A stretch of 15,101 bases of DNA from JBILCM01 sp044353165 (GTDB lineage: Bacteria > Bacillota > Bacilli > Paenibacillales > YIM-B00363), in assembly GCA_044353165.1 (NCBI GenBank), contig JBILCM010000055.1, positions 1 through 15,101 on the forward strand, written 5' to 3'. The notes below the pieces were generated by a model, which worked only from the letters and a program-made list of their open reading frames with translations, was not told the origin of the DNA and ran no database searches. Numbering within the stretch: the stretch's first letter is position 1; each line of letters opens with the position of its first letter. Below are positions 13,835 through 15,101 of the stretch, in pieces. The translations under genes were made by a program, and so were the position numbers.

Positions 13835-14713
13835 TCAACACTCTGCGCCCGACATCTCGTTCGTGTAAATGCGCTTGTATTCCTTCGGACTCACTTTCTC
13901 GGCAGATTCGCCGACCAGATGAAATTGCAACGCGCGCCGACGCATCTTCGACTGATTCGGCGGTGTGCCGTGCACCAGCATCCCATGGAAAAACAGCACG
14001 CCGCCCGGTTTCAACGGTACGACCATGTCACGGTGCACCGGGACACTCGTATCACACATCTGCCAGTCCCGAACGGCATAATGGGGAACTCCACCGTCTG
14101 CATGCGAGCCGGGAATCACATGCATGCATCCGTTCTCCACCGTGGCCTCATCCAGCGCAATCCATACACCGACCACCGGCCGATCATAACAAAGCGGTCC
14201 ATAAGCCATATCTTGGTGCCACGGCTTTTCCGCACCGCCGCCTCCCCCTGGAGGCTTAAGGATAGCCATGTCCTGCAACAACTTCGTCTTCTCCCCTGTG
14301 ATTTTCTCGACGATGCTGATGATTTTCGGATGATGGCGGATCGCAGCGAGACGTGCATCGACGTCCACATAGTCTGAAATTTTGCGAAGCGCCATTTCCT
14401 TCAATTCCGGTGTGGTCAGATCAGCAGCGGATTTGTAAGTTTGCGCGTGGTCTAATCCATACTGATTTGCATATTCAAAATCATAGTTCAGCTTCGCGCC
14501 ACTCACTTTCCCATACGTGATATCCTCGATCGCTTGCACCGCATCCCGCAACTCGGCCGGATCGAGCACACACTCCACCGCAAGAAACCCTTGATTGCGA
14601 TATAGCGCCAACTCTGCTTCCCCGATGTCATCGACCGAAGCATATTTATGCGCGACACGTAACGCAGGATACAACTTCTCAGGTTCCGCTAAAAACTTTG
14701 ACGAAATCACCAT
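13835..14713 (-). CDS. Phytanoyl-CoA dioxygenase (PhyH) family Fe(II)/2-oxoglutarate-dependent oxygenase
   Basis: A 292-residue cytoplasmic enzyme with a double-stranded beta-helix core. The iron-binding facial triad is visible: H166 and D168 in PWHQDMAYG, and H248 in LVHGTPPNQS; R258-R260 (KMRRRALQFH) can supply the 2-oxoglutarate contact. Supporting family segments are VVGVWIALDEATVENGCMHVIPGSH and VPLKPGGVLFFHG. The chemistry is oxidative hydroxylation of an unknown small molecule, giving succinate and CO2. The frame opens with a GTG at 14731, but AAGGGG lies 9 nt before the ATG at 14713, so I start there. A terminator follows at 13794-13765. The upstream neighbour 101 bp away is an AraC-family regulator, the likely controller. 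No metabolic link to the sugar operons is evident except proximity. Confidence 0.9.
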   Translation of the reverse strand: MVISSKFLAEPEKLYPALRVAHKYASVDDIGEAELALYRNQGFLAVECVLDPAELRDAVQAIEDITYGKVSGAKLNYDFEYANQYGLDHAQTYKSAADLTTPELKEMALRKISDYVDVDARLAAIRHHPKIISIVEKITGEKTKLLQDMAILKPPGGGGGAEKPWHQDMAYGPLCYDRPVVGVWIALDEATVENGCMHVIPGSHADGGVPHYAVRDWQMCDTSVPVHRDMVVPLKPGGVLFFHGMLVHGTPPNQSKMRRRALQFHLVGESAEKVSPKEYKRIYTNEMSGAEC

Positions 14714-14814
14714 GCCAAACAACCCCTTCACTCAATATTATCCTTATTCTAGGCGTAAAATAAGAATCATGGAATGAATGAAGCGGTCTTGAATTTGTAC
14801 TTTTTTACATCCAT

Positions 14815-15101
14815 TTAACGATCAACAGGGAAGGGTTGGCTGTTCTGCACCTCAGACGGCGTTCGGCCGACATGTTTTTTGAATTGACGGCTGAAAAAAT
14901 AAATATCGTTATATTCCAACGCCTCAGCGATCTCCGACACATTCATCCCGCTATGGCGCAACAAATAATCCGCTCGTTCCAACTTCGATTCAATGATGAA
15001 CTGCTTAACGCTGCGGCCGATGAATTGTTTGAACCTTTTGGCAAAATAACGCTTAGACATACAAGCCTCCTGCGCCAGCTGATCGATCGTCACGAGCACG
15101 C
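14815..15101 (-). CDS. AraC-family transcriptional regulator, C-terminal DNA-binding part (5' end beyond the window)
   Basis: The frame runs off the right edge; the GTG near 15099 is an internal valine codon, not a start. The visible 95 residues are a standard AraC helix-turn-helix domain: TIDQLAQEACMSKRYFAKRF for the first unit, and VSEIAEALEYNDIYFFSRQF then HVGRTPSEVQ for the second. The effector domain is outside the window. It stops 101 bp before the PhyH gene on the same strand and is a plausible regulator of it. The intervening 14714-14814 stretch is AT-rich, with no promoter I would defend. Confidence 0.9.
   Translation of the reverse strand, partial: VLVTIDQLAQEACMSKRYFAKRFKQFIGRSVKQFIIESKLERADYLLRHSGMNVSEIAEALEYNDIYFFSRQFKKHVGRTPSEVQNSQPFPVDR

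Overview
This 15.1-kb window looks like a chromosomal segment of a Gram-positive Bacillota, most probably of the Paenibacillaceae (Paenibacillus, Cohnella or a relative). The grounds are the LplA/LplB/LplC-type sugar transporter, the membrane-bound two-TM AraC regulator, GGAGG-type ribosome binding sites with occasional GTG/TTG starts, and mid-range GC content. The genus is an inference. All thirteen genes I accept lie on the minus strand, so transcription runs right to left; the plus-strand reading frames are shadows.

Layout from right to left, in transcription order. (a) 15101-14815: the C-terminal DNA-binding end of an AraC-family regulator, cut by the window edge. (b) 14713-13835: a phytanoyl-CoA dioxygenase-like (PhyH) Fe(II)/2-oxoglutarate enzyme with a clear rho-independent terminator. 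(c) 13834-13185: 650 bp without a gene, holding the most unusual DNA of the window. It contains seven 41-bp units, most of them centred on a GTATGTTC/GAACATAC palindrome, followed by about seven units of an 11-bp repeat. (d) 13184-9916: a three-gene operon of a Gfo/Idh/MocA oxidoreductase, a DUF993 (DapA-fold, aldolase-like) protein and a sugar phosphate isomerase/epimerase. (e) 9826-6738: two AraC-family regulators 11 bp apart, one with a cytoplasmic cupin and one with an extracellular sensor between two membrane segments. (f) 6591-779: a five-gene operon of a sugar-binding lipoprotein, two permeases, a D-2-hydroxyacid dehydrogenase and a second isomerase/epimerase. (g) 670-1: the N-terminal part of a SulP-family anion transporter, running off the left edge.

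Blocks d-f read as one carbohydrate uptake and catabolism locus. The transporter imports a sugar, glycoside or sugar acid. The Gfo/Idh enzyme would oxidise it, the two TIM-barrel isomerase/epimerases and the DUF993 protein would rearrange or cleave it, and the dehydrogenase would handle a 2-keto or 2-hydroxy acid. The two AraC proteins would report substrate outside and inside the cell. No ATPase gene is present, so the transporter presumably borrows a shared MsmX-type ATPase. The substrate cannot be read from the sequence.

The points most worth following are the phased palindrome array at 13364-13672, the 11-bp repeat beside it, a roughly 120-residue Ala/Glu/Lys helical stalk between the lipid anchor and the binding domain of the solute-binding protein, and the unassigned Gfo/Idh-DUF993-isomerase pathway.
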